A DNA stretch of 64,000 nt from Neodontobutis hainanensis (taxonomy: Eukaryota > Chordata > Actinopteri > Gobiiformes > Odontobutidae): positions 3,747,501 to 3,811,500 of the forward strand of contig JALDNG010000038.1 of assembly GCA_024349245.1 (NCBI GenBank), written 5' to 3'. Made by a program: the position numbers and the translations under genes. The notes under the pieces were generated by a model that saw only the letters and a list, made by a program, of their open reading frames with translations, was not told the origin of the DNA and did not search any database. Positions 1 through 12,816 of the stretch are shown here, one piece after another; position 1 is the first letter of the stretch; each line of letters begins with the position of its first letter.

Positions 1-1740
1 AGTCTTAGTTTAGACCTGGTTCAATCCTACATTTAGTCCATGACCTGTCATAGCTGATTTAGATACGTTTTTTTCTGATACTGTGCAGCCCTAGTGTGAA
101 GTATAGATTGAAAGATTAATATTAGAGTCCTCCTTTTCCAAGAGCCAACCAACCAGCCATAGATTTATTATTAGTTGTGACATTGGTCTTGAATCTTCCA
201 CTTTCCTTTGGTTTCTCTTCCCTCAGTCACTAGTCTCGACTCCGGTCTCAGTTCCCTAAAGTCTAGGTCTAGTTCAGCCTTGTAACTCTGTCACTATAGG
301 CTTGAGGTTGGAACACACATATTTGCAGATGTCTGAGTGTGTGTGGAAGGATGTTTGTCAGCCTGTCCCGCTGAGCACCAGGCTGTAACGCTTGCTTTAT
401 GAGTCACAGCGAATGTCTACGTCAGCTGTCTCTGTTACAAACCTGTTCAAAAGACGTGGGCATTTCCTTTCTTTAAGATGAGCTGAGTCTACATTGTTAA
501 AACACAGCGTAAGGTGATTTTAAATGTTGGTAATGAGTCCTTAAGGCCAGCGCTGCATTTAATGTGCTATTTCTGTAACTGTAACCTTTTGTAGTCATTA
601 AATAAGTTCATTAAATAAGGACATAAGTCTGTTTGCCAAGGAACAAAACGTCTAGAGGCCTTTGCTTTAACCTTTTCAACAGCTGTAAGCCTCATAAACT
701 TTGGCATTTTAAAATATGGGTCCTCAAAACAAACGAATGAAAAGTATAAAACGTACAGTCAAAATTACTGTAACAGCCTTTATTTAGAACTCATGAATAA
801 ATGTACTGCAAATATTGCTCATTTTGTCAAAGTCAAACATGTAAGTCAACTGTGAACTGCTTCATTACCAAGTCAATTTACAAAGAAACCCTTTTCATTT
901 TTTTAAGAAGTCACAGTTAAAACTAGTGTTAAATTAGACGTGTTCAAAAGTCCCTTTATGACTGAACTCAGAAGAACTGTCACATGCTGAGAGTTTCTGT
1001 AACGTCTGTAATGATGCCCCATGTCTGTGGACCACATGGGTCTCATTACGTCTGCAGTTGGTCTTTTGGAGTTGGGAGGGGGCTGCGGTCTTTCTCGTCT
1101 GAAGTGAACAGACTGGAGAGTGTGTTTTCGGGACAGACCGGGCCCTGTGACGGTTTTCCTGGGGAAGAGCCTCGCTGGTTCCACAAATACAGTCGAGAAA
1201 TCCACTCCAGGAGAACACAACAGGCCTTTTACAGAGGTTCACGCTCTACTGTGGATACATTTAGACACAAAAACATGAGCTTGCACATCTTCATCGTTTG
1301 TTGGTTTCTGAGCTGACACTTTAATTAGCTGGATGTTATGGGACAGTGCTGTTGTCTGGAGAAAAGAGATTAGTTCAATTAATTCTTGTACCTTCACAGG
1401 AGATGATTTTTTATTGTTTACTTTAGGGATTATGTTGTTAATATACGGTAGCTTTGACATTGTCTTTGCCATTTTAATATATAAGTGTAAGTAATTAATC
1501 TTTAGGAGCCAGTGATTAGAAACACCGCTGTGAGCTAATGTGTTGCCCGGCATGGATATTGGACTGATGCTTATTTTGCTTAAGCAGACATCCCAAGTCT
1601 CCTGCATATTGTTAACGGCTCCCTGATGCACGCAAATTAGTTAAAATCTCCCGGAATCTAGAGCGAGCGAGCAAGAGCGCACATGCGAGAGTGTTTCGTG
1701 TAGCGCGCACACGGCAGAGAGGGAGAGGAGCGAGAGACCT

Positions 1741-1844
1741 TGCGTGTGTGTGCGTGTGTGTGCGTGTGTGTGCGTGTGTGTGCGTGTGTGTGCGTGTGTG
1801 TGCGTGTGTGTGCGTGTGTGTGCGTGTGTGTGCGTGTGTGTGCG
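1741..1844. repeat. 10-bp microsatellite (TGCGTGTGTG)n
   Basis: Ten perfect copies of TGCGTGTGTG run from 1741 to 1840 and end in TGCG. This is a compound (TG)n array with a C every ten bases. It creates long spurious Cys-Val and His-Thr open frames on both strands, which are not genes. The perfection of the copies suggests it is polymorphic and mutable. Confidence 0.95.
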
Positions 1845-2196
1845 AAGCGCTTGTAAGACAGAGAGCATCCTGATTGGCCTGTTTCCGCAAATCAACCAAT
1901 CGATTGTCAGTGTGGGGCTATTATCTCTTCTCCCAAACCAAATGAATCAGTTATGTCTATCTAGAAACAGAGGGAGAGTGCCACAAAAAATAAAAAGTAT
2001 AAGACACATTTTACATTTCTACTACACAAAAGTGTACCCCTGTCTTATAAATGTTAAATATAATGACTCTTGCTCGCTGCACTATTTTGTAACAGCGACT
2101 TCAGCGTTGCTCATGGCGAGTCAAATGTTTGCAAAAGGCATGTTGAGGTGAGTTGATAAGTTTAATAAGTTTAATTTCATGTGCACATTATTCAGG

Positions 2197-2360
2197 CTGA
2201 AGGTGCTATTGGTGCTGCCAAATTCTAACTGTGATGTGGAAAGGGCATTCAGCATTGTGCGTCACATCAAGAAGAATTTAGGAGTCAGATGTCACACCAA
2301 ACACTTGTGAATCTGATGTCTCGCAAGATAAACATGACCATAAACCTCAAACTCAAATGA
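2197..2360 (+). pseudogene. Relic of hAT transposase C-terminal dimerisation domain
   Basis: Translation from 2197 gives VLPNSNCDVERAFSIVRHIK, which fits the hAT-family C-terminal dimerisation motif (SNxxxERxFS). The frame is then lost. A second frame from about 2285 continues the domain as MSHQTLVNLMSRKIN and stops at 2358-2360. At least one frameshift therefore separates the two halves, and no intact transposase precedes them. I did not find convincing terminal inverted repeats. It could derive from a transposon or from a retrocopy of a domesticated hAT-like host gene; both share this domain. Confidence 0.7.
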
Positions 2361-2460
2361 GGTTGAGGTTTCTGGAAAGTTGCTCAAATCTGCAAAGCAA
2401 GAATCAACAAAGTACAACGAAAGCTTGCAACAAAAGTAAAAGGCATAGGAAATAGGCCCC

Positions 2461-2525
2461 GGCCTACATGTAGGCTACATGTACATGTAACATGTAGGCT
2501 ACATGTAACATGTAGGCTACATTTG
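2461..2525. repeat. Short tandem repeat with TAGGCTACATG words
   Basis: Three or more imperfect copies of a roughly 17-18 bp word (CATGTAGGCTACATGTAA) follow one another. Each word is itself partly palindromic around ACATGT. It is probably a simple replication-slippage array, and no gene overlaps it. Confidence 0.7.
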
Positions 2526-3359
2526 GTGTGTATGTAAATAGTTACTTCATTGTTCTGTTATATTCAGCTGTATTTCGGTATACAAGTAAAGTCATGTTCT
2601 GTGGTCAAATGTCATATCCTTGTCCTCCTTCCTCTTTTTTATTTTTTGGGGGGGTTTCGGGATACCTCCCTGAAATGACTTTTTGCAGGTTGTGAAACAA
2701 TAAAATGTCCTAAGTCTTCATGCAAGAGTGTGTGCTCAAAATGAAGCATCAGTGTGCTTTTCCTCCAGTTGTGCTCAGTTTGTCCTCATCTTTTTCAACT
2801 GAACAGGAACAGAAGGTGACGGCTCCTTTCTACTGTGTTTATGAAGTTTTCAAAACTACTCTGTGTTGTTCAAAAGCCAAGTACAGGGGGTGGTCATGTT
2901 GTTCAGTATAGCATCCATTCTGAGTGTCTAAATGAATACTTATAGTTGTACCATGTGTATTTTTCGAAAGATTGTGTTTTTTTTAAGCAATTACAGGCTC
3001 TCTTAATGAAACAGAGAACTGACTTTATACACACTGTACCTTTAAGGCTGGTCACTTTAAAGATAATCGGGTCTGACTGAGTCCAGAGATGTACTTATAC
3101 AGTTATTTCTTAGAGACTGTTGTTAATCAAAAGGGTTTGGGCCCATGCTGTTAATTTAACTCTGACACAAGCAGTAGAAGTAAAAACGAAATAAACCCAC
3201 ATCACAGTATTTGTTTAATGAAGCTCATGTAAAAATCAAAAGGACTAAAACATAAGCTGGTCACATGGCTCGTGTTTACTGAAGCTTGTTAAAAAACAGG
3301 TGTTGTCTCCAGCGGATTTAAGGTCTCACATGAATGCGTTTCTTCTCTGACTGTTTCAG

Positions 3360-6300
3360 GTGAACGAGGGGAAAGCAGTAAGCGCAGCCACAGAAACCAT
3401 GAAGACTGAACCCGACGTGAAAACAAGAGGTGAACACTCACACCAACGTTATATATTTACACAAACAATGTTGAGAATGTAAATAGCAAATGCTGTTTTT
3501 TTTAACTGGAACATGTTTAGCATAGAGCTTAGCAACATACCACACTTTCAACATCATTTCCTTTTTCTGTACAAGGTTTCCGTTCATTCTAATAGAGTTT
3601 GTTATTTGCACATTGTTATTTTAGGTTAGGGAGGTTACAGCATTTAAAATTGGCCTTGTTTGCTGCTTCTGGAAATTGTTAGTACACTCATAATGTGAAA
3701 CAATTTTGGAGGTTTATTGTTTTGTGTCATAGTACATTGCTACATTTTTGACCAGAATGATTAAATGCATTAGATTTGACCTCACCATAACCATCTTTTT
3801 CTTTTTTTTTTTCTGATCAGGACGGGAACTGTGTAAGGTCCTCTTTCCGTACGAAGCACAAAATGAAGACGAGCTATCGCTGAAAGAGGGTGAAGTCATC
3901 AACATCATCACCAAGGTAACAACCACAGCCCTACTACACTCCTACACCATCCTCCAGGTGTTTGTCAGCGTGTGGTCAGATGTATTTGGATGTGGGAAAG
4001 CTAGTTTTGCAAATCAGCGCTCACTAAAGGATTAACAGGATCCTAAAGGCTTTAAATTGTCGTGTTTTGGGCAGGAGTGTGCGGACGCAGGCTGGTGGAT
4101 GGGAGAGATAGGAGGACGGCAAGGAGTCTTTCCTGATAACTTTGTCAAGCTGCTAGTTCCTGAAGTGGAGAAAGAGGTAATTTACATTGAACAGAACTCC
4201 TTCAAAAGTTTCTTACTCAACAGCATGAGGCAAAAGTGATGGTTTTTGCTTGTGATTGGTCTAAATTTGTTATATTCCTGTTGTTACAAAGCACAGTGTT
4301 GGTTGAAATGGCTTAAGTTCCTTATCTCTGTGTATGAACCCTGTTTTATGTGTTTGCAGAGACCTAAGAAACCGCCTCCTCCCAGTGCGCCCTCAGCTAA
4401 ACACAACACTGGTAAGAGCTTTTTCTGTTCTTCTCTTGAACAAGTCAAAAGAAAAGTCAAAAACCTGTGAACTTTGACCTGTAGAGAAAAAGTCAAACAC
4501 AAAGAAAGCCCCTCCAGAGCGACCTGAGCATCTTCCACTGAGAGACCAGGACCGAGGTAAAGTCTAGACCCGGCTTTGGACCTGCTCTGGTCTGCTTTGA
4601 ATCACCAGCTCTGGCTCTTCTTACAGCCCTCTTACTCTGATTATATAACACTTACACTCCTTGATGTTGACTTGACAATCTGGAGAAAAAAAACAATTCT
4701 ATATTAAAATAATTGTGCTGTTTATTCCCTGGAGATAGTCTTTTTCCACTGTTTTTGCTGTGTTTTTATACTAATGTAAACGCAGCAGCGGTTTATGATG
4801 ATCCAAAATTGTGAGCTACTGAATTAGTTGTGGCTTTGAGGATTCACTTGATTTATAAACAAACACAAGGTCCAAATGTTGCCGTTTGCTGTTAAAAAAA
4901 TAAAATAAAAAATTGAAAACTATACAAAACCTAACATTTTGAACGAGGACCACAGATGCATTACCTGGCTTTATACACAGGCTCCACCCAAAGTGTTAGA
5001 ATTCGATCAATTGTCCATCTGAGCCATTTTAAAACATAAAGAGCTAATGTCCGTTTTACTTTCACAACAGTCTCTAAGAAGTTACGCTTATGTTATATTT
5101 TTTTTGCTATTTAAATATATATATTTTTTTAGTCAGACATTAACATAACACTTGGTACATAGAAAACAAATTGCGTGAAAAAACTTTACTTCTTTACAGA
5201 CTATATTATTTACAGGCATCAAAAACAGAAATTGACTGACCTTGTATCTAAATGAATTACAGAGTTGGACATATCTACCGAACCGAAAGCAGTACATACT
5301 TTAAAACTATGTGTTCCTATAAATACAAGTTTTCCCTTTGCCTCTCTTTGACTTTTCCTTCTTTAAATGTTCTTTCAGCTTGTATTAACCCCTCAACTCT
5401 TGCTCATTTGCCCTCACCTGAAGATGCATGGCTTTGAGTGACCTGTACTTTTTGTGAATACCCCCTTTAGCCTTAACAGTGTATTCATTCTGTTTTTTGC
5501 GTTGTTATTTGTGTGACCTTGTGTGTCTGTGAATGTAGGTGAAGAGGTGAAGGTTGGAGACATCCCCAAGCCCTCTCTTCCTTCTGCCCTCCCCAAGAAA
5601 CCCCTCCCCCCAAAGACAACCAACTCCTCCTCCTCGTCCCTTCCTCCACGGCGTCCCGATAGACCGCCCGCTCCGCCGTTAGTACACTGTCACAATCTCA
5701 CAACAAGAAATAAAAAACCTGAGCGTAGCTTTTAGCCTAATGTTGTCGTGTGGTTTACCTGCTCAGGTGTGAAAGCCCCAAGTCTGAGGGCAGGGCTTCG
5801 ACACCAGACTCTGCCCCTGACAGGTCACATGACGCTGGTGAGTCTGACCAAAGGGAACAACCAATCAGATCAGGGTTTAGTAAACTGTAGATTTGACTGC
5901 TTTGTTTTTCGCTCTTATTTTTATTGACTTTTAAAAATGTTTGATGTTTTGTGTGTGTTTGTCCAGATATGGATTTAGATGCAGTTGTGTCTTCAACAGA
6001 CAAACTGAGTCACCCAACGGTGTCTCGACCGAGAGTCCTAGACCGACGGCCGCGTTCGCAGATCTTCACATCAGTGAGTAACGCTGTCTACCCCAAAAAT
6101 AGGACGTCTGACACATCAGACATGACACACTGTTTCACTTTAAAAATATTCACATATAACTGAACATATAACAAAATGATTTTTAATAACAAAATAACCT
6201 TCTAAAGAAACTGTACAATGTATTTCTGTCTTCACTGTATTGATTGATGAAAAAGTATGTACAGTGCATCCGGAAAGTATTCACTGCGCTTCACTTTTTC

Positions 6301-9300
6301 CACATTTTGTTATGTTACAGCCTTATTTTAAAATGAATTAAATTTATTATTTGCCCTTAAAATTCTACAAACAAATACCCCATAATGACAATGTGAAAGA
6401 AGGTTGTTTGATTTCTTTGCAAATTTATGAAAAAAAAAAAAAGAAATTAAAACACTGCATCATGCTGTGGGGATGGTTTTCAGCGGCAGGAACTGGGAGA
6501 CTAGTCAGGAACACCAAAAAGATGAATGCAGCAATGCACAGAAACATTCTTGATCAAAACCTGCTCTAGAGCGCTCTGGACCTCAGACTGAGGCAAAGGT
6601 TCATCTTCCAACAGGACAACAAACATAAGCACAGCCAGGATAACAAAGGCTACAAGACAACTCTGTGAATGTACTAGAGTGGTCCAGCCAGAGCTTAGAC
6701 CTGAACTAAACATTTCTGGAAAGATCTGAAAATGGTTTTGCACCAACGCTCACATTCCACTTGAGATGTTCTGCAAAGAAGAATGGGATAAGCTGCCCAA
6801 AAATAGGTGTGCCAAGCTTGTAGCATTATATTCTTAATACTTACATTAGACTTGAAGCTGTAGTTAGCATCAAAGCTGCTTCAATAAAGTATTAAGCAAA
6901 ATCTGTAAATACTTATCTACATCACCATGTTTATTTATACAAGTATATATATATAATACTTATATATACGTTTGCAAAGAATTCAAACAACCTTCTTTCA
7001 CATTAAGGGGTTTTGTTTGTAGAATTTTGAGGCAAAAAATGAATTTAATCCATTTTGAAATAAGGCTGTAACATAAAACAATGTGGAAAAATTGAAGTGC
7101 TGTGAATACTTTTCAGATGCAATGTAAATAATAGAATCTATGCTATCTACATTAATGTGCAACATTCACAGTAGGTTCTACAGTGTGCAATAACATTTGA
7201 GGTAGAAAAGTGAAAAACTTAGAGAAGAGTTACTTTTATGTTTTAAATGTTTACGTCATTATGATAAAATGATATGGTTATATCTGTCACTAGTGTCATA
7301 GTTAATGTATTATGTTGTTGTAATCAACCTTCACAATAAACTTAATTCCAAAAATAACAAACACAAAGAAACTAGATAAAGATATATAAAGAATAGTTGA
7401 CATTTTTATTTTGCAGCCTTCATCTAACCAATCCACATTTACGTTTGTGGCCTAATCCTTGCTTACTAAAGTACACTGTCTTTTTAATTGCTAGTTGTTA
7501 TAGAAAAGGGTAAAAAACCTCGGTGTCAAGGACTTCACTGATGATGGCATATTGCATCTTGACATTAGATTATAGGTCTATATTAACTGCTCAAGTGATG
7601 CGTAGTGACTTTTGACATCTTTATTAACTCTGTTCTGTGGCTGTTCTGTTGCAGTCGTCTTTGTCTTCTGCAGACCTACTAGACTCCACTGCAGCCGACG
7701 ACAGAAAGGACAAGGACCGAGGGAAAGGGGAGCCAGAGACCGTTTCGTCTCAGAGAAAAGCGCCCACCAGCTTCGTAAGACACACAGCCTCCATGCAACA
7801 GTTATCCTCCTCCAGCAGAGGGCGCCACATCACAGACCTATCAACTTTAGGCCCACAGAACTTCAAATGTGCCAAAGATTAGTCTTTTAATTGGTCTGTT
7901 TTTCTGTAGGTTGCTGACGGTAAAGCACCTCTTCCTGCCAAACCCTCGGCTCTGAACCCACCCAACACCAGTCATCGTCCTACGTCCCCATCTTCGCTGT
8001 CAGGTCTAAGCCCCTCCCCCGAGCTGCGACACTCACCTCTGACTCCTCCCAATTTGGAGGAGCTACGAAACCAGCTACGAGACCTGAGGGCCTCCATCGA
8101 ACTGCTCAAGAGCCAGCACAGGTCTGTATCACACACAGGTGGGGAGGGGGACATGTGTGTTTAAGAGATGGGCTGATTGTGTTTATGGGTTTCAGGCAGG
8201 AGATGAAGCAGCTGGCCAACAGTCTGGACGAGGAGAAGAGGATTCGAATTAGTTTACAGGTGAGACACACACACATGGATCGGAAATGAGGTGAGATAAC
8301 AAATGTAGCTTTTTTTAATAAATGGAAAGAATTAAAAGGTTGGAAATACAATTGATTTTTAAATAATTGATGTAAACTTATATGAAACAGTAGGGTTTAA
8401 ACTTATATGAATTCTCATTACACCCATTTATTTTAAAGCGGTTAAATGAGAATGTTCACTATAGTCTGGCCAGCTGTACCCATTCATCAATACATACCCA
8501 TTTATTCAACCCTTTCCTTCACAGCCCTTTATCTTTCTGTCAAAACAGGGAACAAATGTAATGGTGTATATAAAATGGGGTGGGCAGTCTTTGCTTTTAT
8601 GATTGGTTTACTTCTGCATCCAGCTGCTCCTTTGGTAATCCATCTTAAATCCACAGAGACCAGACTAATTCTTTGATTAGAAAAATAAAAGGATGATGAT
8701 TGCTGTACAGGGAATGTTCAATAAGGGTGTGAAAAGTCTATTAAAGCTAATGCTGGAGTCAATGACCTGTCTCGACGTTTGCATAAGTAAATGGCAACTG
8801 TATCGTGCTCAGTTGTGCCTGATTTGTAATTTCTTTCTTTCTGACTTTTTGAGCACAAAAAGCTTATATTAATAAACCATACACAGATGTTAGAGCCATG
8901 TTAATTTTATAGTTTCAACTAGCTTTTAAATTTCTTTGCATTTTACAGAGCATTTTAACATTTTTCTTTGTTCAAACTATGCTGTAGAGAGAAAGAAGGA
9001 ACAAAAACATAAACTACAGTACTAAAAACTACTGTGTTAAAATTGTATTAATGGAGGAAGTTAAACAAGAGGCTCTGATAATACTGGTATATATATATAA
9101 TATATATAATATAATATTACATAATAAATAATTACGTAATATATTAATAATTCAGTAAGCTATAATTAGAAATAGGAATAGCTCAAGTTTGTTGCAGTTT
9201 AGTGCCAAACATATTATTATTATATGTACTGTGTATTTTATTTGACACTAGTAACTTCTTATTTTAAATACGTTACTTGATTTAAATTTGTGTTCTTGTC

Positions 9301-9343
9301 TCAGATGGAAGTAGAGCACATAAAGAAGAGCCTGCTGAAATGA
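3360..9343 (+). CDS. sh3kbp1: SH3KBP1 (CIN85) adaptor, 3' half: third SH3 domain to C-terminal coiled coil
   Basis: SH3KBP1/CIN85 is a cytoplasmic adaptor linking Cbl, endophilins and actin regulators during receptor endocytosis. Twelve coding exons join in one frame: 3360-3429, 3821-3915, 4075-4176, 4360-4411, 4485-4556, 5539-5677, 5767-5837, 5967-6073, 7655-7774, 7910-8121, 8196-8259, 9305-9343 (stop TGA). They total 1143 nt and encode the last 380 residues. Exons 2-3 encode the third SH3 domain (VLFPYEAQNEDELSLKEGE, then GWWMGEIGGRQGVFPDNF). Next come proline-rich linkers (RPKKPPPPSAPS, PKKPLPPKTT, PPRRPDRPPAPP) and the conserved VVSSTDKLSHPTVSRP block. A coiled coil (LEELRNQLRDLRASIELLK through SLDEEKRIRISLQ) ends the protein at HIKKSLLK. 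The paralogue CD2AP has the same architecture. The KLSHPT block and the neighbouring map3k15 favour sh3kbp1. All introns begin GT and end AG. The 5' exons are outside the window. Confidence 0.94.
6262..7124 (+). mobile_element. Internally deleted Tc1-like transposon in an sh3kbp1 intron
   Basis: The left end starts CAGTGCATCCGGAAAGTATT after a TA (6260-6261). The right end is the inverted, diverged version, followed by TA (7125-7126). The inverted repeats are long: matching segments reach about 6427 on the left and 6974 on the right. Between them is a transposase remnant on the + strand: MLWGWFSAAGTGRLVRN, then RFIFQQDNKHKHSQDN after an in-frame stop. The N-terminal half of the transposase is missing and the total is only 863 bp, about half the usual length. 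It cannot encode its own transposition. The insertion lies in the intron between exons 5967-6073 and 7655-7774. Confidence 0.9.
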
Positions 9344-11880
9344 AACCAGAGCATCCGTTTTGCCTGTTACCATCAACACATCAGACTCCAGCTCTGAAAG
9401 CACTGTCACTGCTGGACCTCACACTTCAGCCAAATCTACGTTTGTGCCAAATGCTCATCGACAACCCTCTTCTTCTTCTCTTCTTCGTCCTCGTTCACAC
9501 GGAATGAGCCCCAAGCCCCACGCCGCCGCCTTATCCTGTGTTTACTCCAGTGTTTGATTTTCGAGGAGGCTTCTCTCGTTGCGTTTCCTGCTATTCGTCA
9601 AGGCTCGTCGTGCCACCACCGGACTTCGGCCTCTCGTCGCTGTGCGTTGTCGCGGTTACAGAACACAGAGCGACCTCGTCGGTACTGTACCTGGAACGAC
9701 CACTGTAGCCCCCTGGCCCGGCTCAGATGACCTCTGTGCTAGTCTGTGCCCACTCTGCGGCCTTTGCCTCTTAAATACGTGCGTCTGTAGAAAAGTGTAT
9801 GGGGTGACAGGAAGGCTGCGTTCACACTGGATTCAAAAGTGGCTCAGATTTGATCATTTTGTATGCGTTCATTGTCATTAGACACAGGCTAAACCATTCT
9901 GAGGTGCAATTAGTCATGTGGTGATAACCAATTGCAAGGTATGCCAGGGTATTAAAGTTATACGTCCCCAAATTTTTGCCTATGTACAATTTTGGGGGGA
10001 AATCATAAGCCGATAAGCGATAATTCTGATATTCTCATATGTTGGTACTGCCAATGTTCAGGTCATGTCCTTCATGTTCATCAAATTCAAATTGAGTTAT
10101 TGTAGCTTGCAACTCATGTTTCTCTTATGAATTTTAACATGTAGACAGCAAGGATTTTAGGAGAGGCTATCGTTCAAGTCATAATATAAAATATAAAACA
10201 TAACCGCAATAAACATTTATCTTTGTTTATAGAGTGTTTTGTTAAAATGACCTTAAAGTCACCCGCATAACTTTTTGCCAGTAGAGGGCACAATTCCCTC
10301 TCTGTGCAACTGCAACAGGCGCAATCTTTATTTTGTAGTAAAGACGTTTAAGATGGCAAGCTTGTAAGAAAGAACAGGTCTTCTGTAGGGGCACAGCTAG
10401 GGTCCAGTTTATTAATCTCTCTATATTTCACAGGCCCAGTGGCAGAAGAGTTACATTAAGGGTTTCTGTCCAGCTGAGGGTACTGTGTCAGTGAGAGAGG
10501 CATGATTCTACACATCTCATGCCTAAGAACCATTAAAATGATTTTGAAAATGTATATTTGTGGACTAAAAGTTATGCAGGGTATAAAAGACCCACACAGA
10601 GACCAGACCACTTTAGGATCTAAGTTTGCTCACACTTAATTAATCTATTCATATAGAACAAGAATTGTGATTGCCAAGAAGGAACCAAGAAATACAAATC
10701 TGTTCTCAAAGCTGGGCCACTTTTCCCTGTAGTGTGAACAGAGCCAAAGAGTCAGAGAATAGGGACCTACTGGAAAGTGAGGACGTTTTACGTTTAGATT
10801 CATTTCAGATTTTGCTTTACGGTGTGTTTAAAGCACATTTGAGCGTCAGACCTTTGACACACTGAGCTTGATGTTTCTATGGTACACTGCAGGCTGGTGA
10901 TTTCTGAAACATCTGTGTTTTGCTGCGACACTGGCGTTCAGTCGTATTGCCCCCGGTGTTAACGTCTTAGTTTCTTTCTAATAATATTTAATTGGCAGTC
11001 AAATATTGGATTTTTAAAAAAAAAACTTAAATAAGCACAGGATTTCACAACAATCCAAGACGACAAGTACAATTACTCTGGTGCTAATTTAAGGAGTAGT
11101 TGCACTCACAATTTGAGATGTGATAACAATTTCCTTGGGCAATTTGTCTTATTTGCTTTATTAAATCAGGAAGGCAGTTTTATTTTTTACATCCGAGAAT
11201 AAGATGAATTATATTTAGATAAGAATAAGGGTTACAAAACATGCCTTTAGATTAATGACCTTAAAGTTGACATATCGAATTAAGTGTTTCCTGCAATATG
11301 TTTACAATCCTTATCTTTACACACGCACAGTAGCACAATATCCAACTATTTCTCAGAACAAATTGAAAACGGTCCTGTGATCTTTGACTGCTAATTAAAT
11401 ACCTACTTGAATGACGGCATTTTATCAAGTTATATTGTTTTATTGCCTTTATTTTTTCGCACTTTTGCACCTCATGTCCAGCCCCAGGATTGAATTGATG
11501 TCTACGTTCACCTCTCGCCTCCAGGCTTTTATCCAACGGCGGGTGGACTTTACATTTTAGCACAGGGTTAAAGGAATGTAGTCAGCGAAAGGTCCTCGTG
11601 TGGAGAGATTATATCTGTGTATGCATGTGTCTTTTGGAGCGTGTATGGCTTCTTTAAATGTGCACAGAATCTATGGCAACCCGTCACTGTGGCCTTCCTG
11701 TTTCTGACTCAAACAATTACTCTTTTATTTTCTTTTTCTTTCTTTTGTATGACAACAAAAGAATCTGCTATAAATGAGCTGCGAGATGTTTTCTTGAGTT
11801 GGTCCTTTCTCTCCAGAATAGTGAAATATATAAATAAATATATACTTTTATATTTCAGTGTAATAAAGATGCAATTATGT
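9344..11880 (+). other. sh3kbp1: Probable sh3kbp1 3' untranslated region and flank
   Basis: Sequence after the sh3kbp1 stop has no supported coding exon. AATAAA hexamers occur near 10208 and at 11862-11867. The second lies in an AU-rich, TATATAAATA-containing stretch and could end a 3' UTR of about 2.5 kb. Without transcripts the true end cannot be fixed; the assignment rests on position only. Confidence 0.4.
11862..11867 (+). terminator. Candidate poly(A) signal AATAAA for sh3kbp1
   Basis: A canonical AATAAA lies downstream of the sh3kbp1 stop in an AT-rich region, with T- and TG-rich sequence (TGTATGGGTGTGTCTTTTC) 15-35 bases further on, as expected of a cleavage site. An AATAAA near 10208 is an alternative. 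Confidence 0.35.
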
Positions 11881-12134
11881 ACTGTATGGGTGTGTCTTTT
11901 CTTTATTAAATCTGACAACGGTGAACAGAACATTCCCAGAATTTTCTTGACAATTTAGAAAAGCATTTTCCTATTAAGACCCACTTGTTTTCCTCATTTT
12001 TTATATTATTATTAAACAGCCTTTATTTTCAAGGATCACAAAAATATTTACTGAAACTTTATATATTGAAAAATATGTTACATTTAGTTAAGTAAAGTTT
12101 TAAAATGCATTAACAAGTAAGTGTGATATTCATA

Positions 12135-12814
12135 CTGAACAAAAATTCCCCCATTTTTCATGAGCTGCACGTAATGCTGATGTAAGTCATTTTCTATGTA
12201 CACAAAAGACCAACTTCTCTCAAATATTGTTCACAAATCTGGGTTAGTTAGAGTTACCTCACAGCTGTGGCATATCAAGATGCTGATTATTGCACAGGTG
12301 GGGGAGGGGGGCATATACGCTGTCTGAGAAGAGAACCCTTCTCCAAAGTGTGTCCCTTAATGCCATCAAATGTGAGCATTTGCCCATTAAAGTCGGTCAC
12401 AACGACGAACTTCAGACAGGTCGAGAGCTCGATGAGGACGACGAGCAGATGAGCTTCCCTGAGACGGTTTCTGACAGTTTGTGCAGAAATTTAGATTTAA
12501 AGTTATGCAATGTGTTATGCAGGAGACGGCTTATGGTCGAGAAATGAACATTAAATTCATGTGCAACAGCTCTGGTGAATATTCCTGTCAGCAGGCCAAT
12601 GCACGCTCCCTCAAAACTTGCAACAACTGTGGCATTGTGCTGTGATTAAACTGAGGCACACTTGTGCAAAAATCATGTTCTCTAATCAACTTCTTAATAT
12701 GCCACACCTGAGGTGGAACAATATTTGAGAGAAATAGGTATTTTGTGTACACAGAAAAAGTCTTAGATCTTTGTGCTTGGCTAAAGCTAGAGTTGCATTA
12801 AAGTTTTTGTTCAG
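12135..12814 (-). mobile_element. Deleted Tc1/mariner-type transposon, transposase remnant on - strand
   Basis: The ends are perfect inverted repeats (CTGAACAAAAA at left, TTTTTGTTCAG at right) flanked by TA at 12133-12134 and 12815-12816. Subterminal inverted matches occur at about 12202-12241 and 12713-12752 (CTCTCAAATATTGTTC and its complement). The - strand between about 12310 and 12640 carries pieces of a Tc1-type transposase gene, including a CTCAGGGAAGCTCATCTG stretch, with deletions and frame breaks. At 680 bp it is far below the usual length and is certainly inactive. It lies between sh3kbp1 and map3k15. Confidence 0.82.
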
Positions 12815-12816
12815 TA

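Larger units (their letters stand above)
1..3359 (+). other. sh3kbp1: sh3kbp1 intron (window starts inside the gene)
   Basis: No coding exon could be recognised here. The first readable sh3kbp1 exon starts at 3360 on a codon boundary, so the gene's 5' half (first two SH3 domains) must lie left of the window. The stretch holds a TGCGTGTGTG microsatellite, a broken hAT transposase C-terminus and a short repeat rich in the word TAGGCTACATG, each listed separately. The rest is ordinary AT-rich intron. An undetected alternative first exon cannot be excluded. Confidence 0.6.

Noticed and set aside
1612..2151. Long open frames rich in Cys-Val and His-Thr on both strands
   Set aside because: They are produced by the (TGCGTGTGTG)n microsatellite and have no conserved domain.
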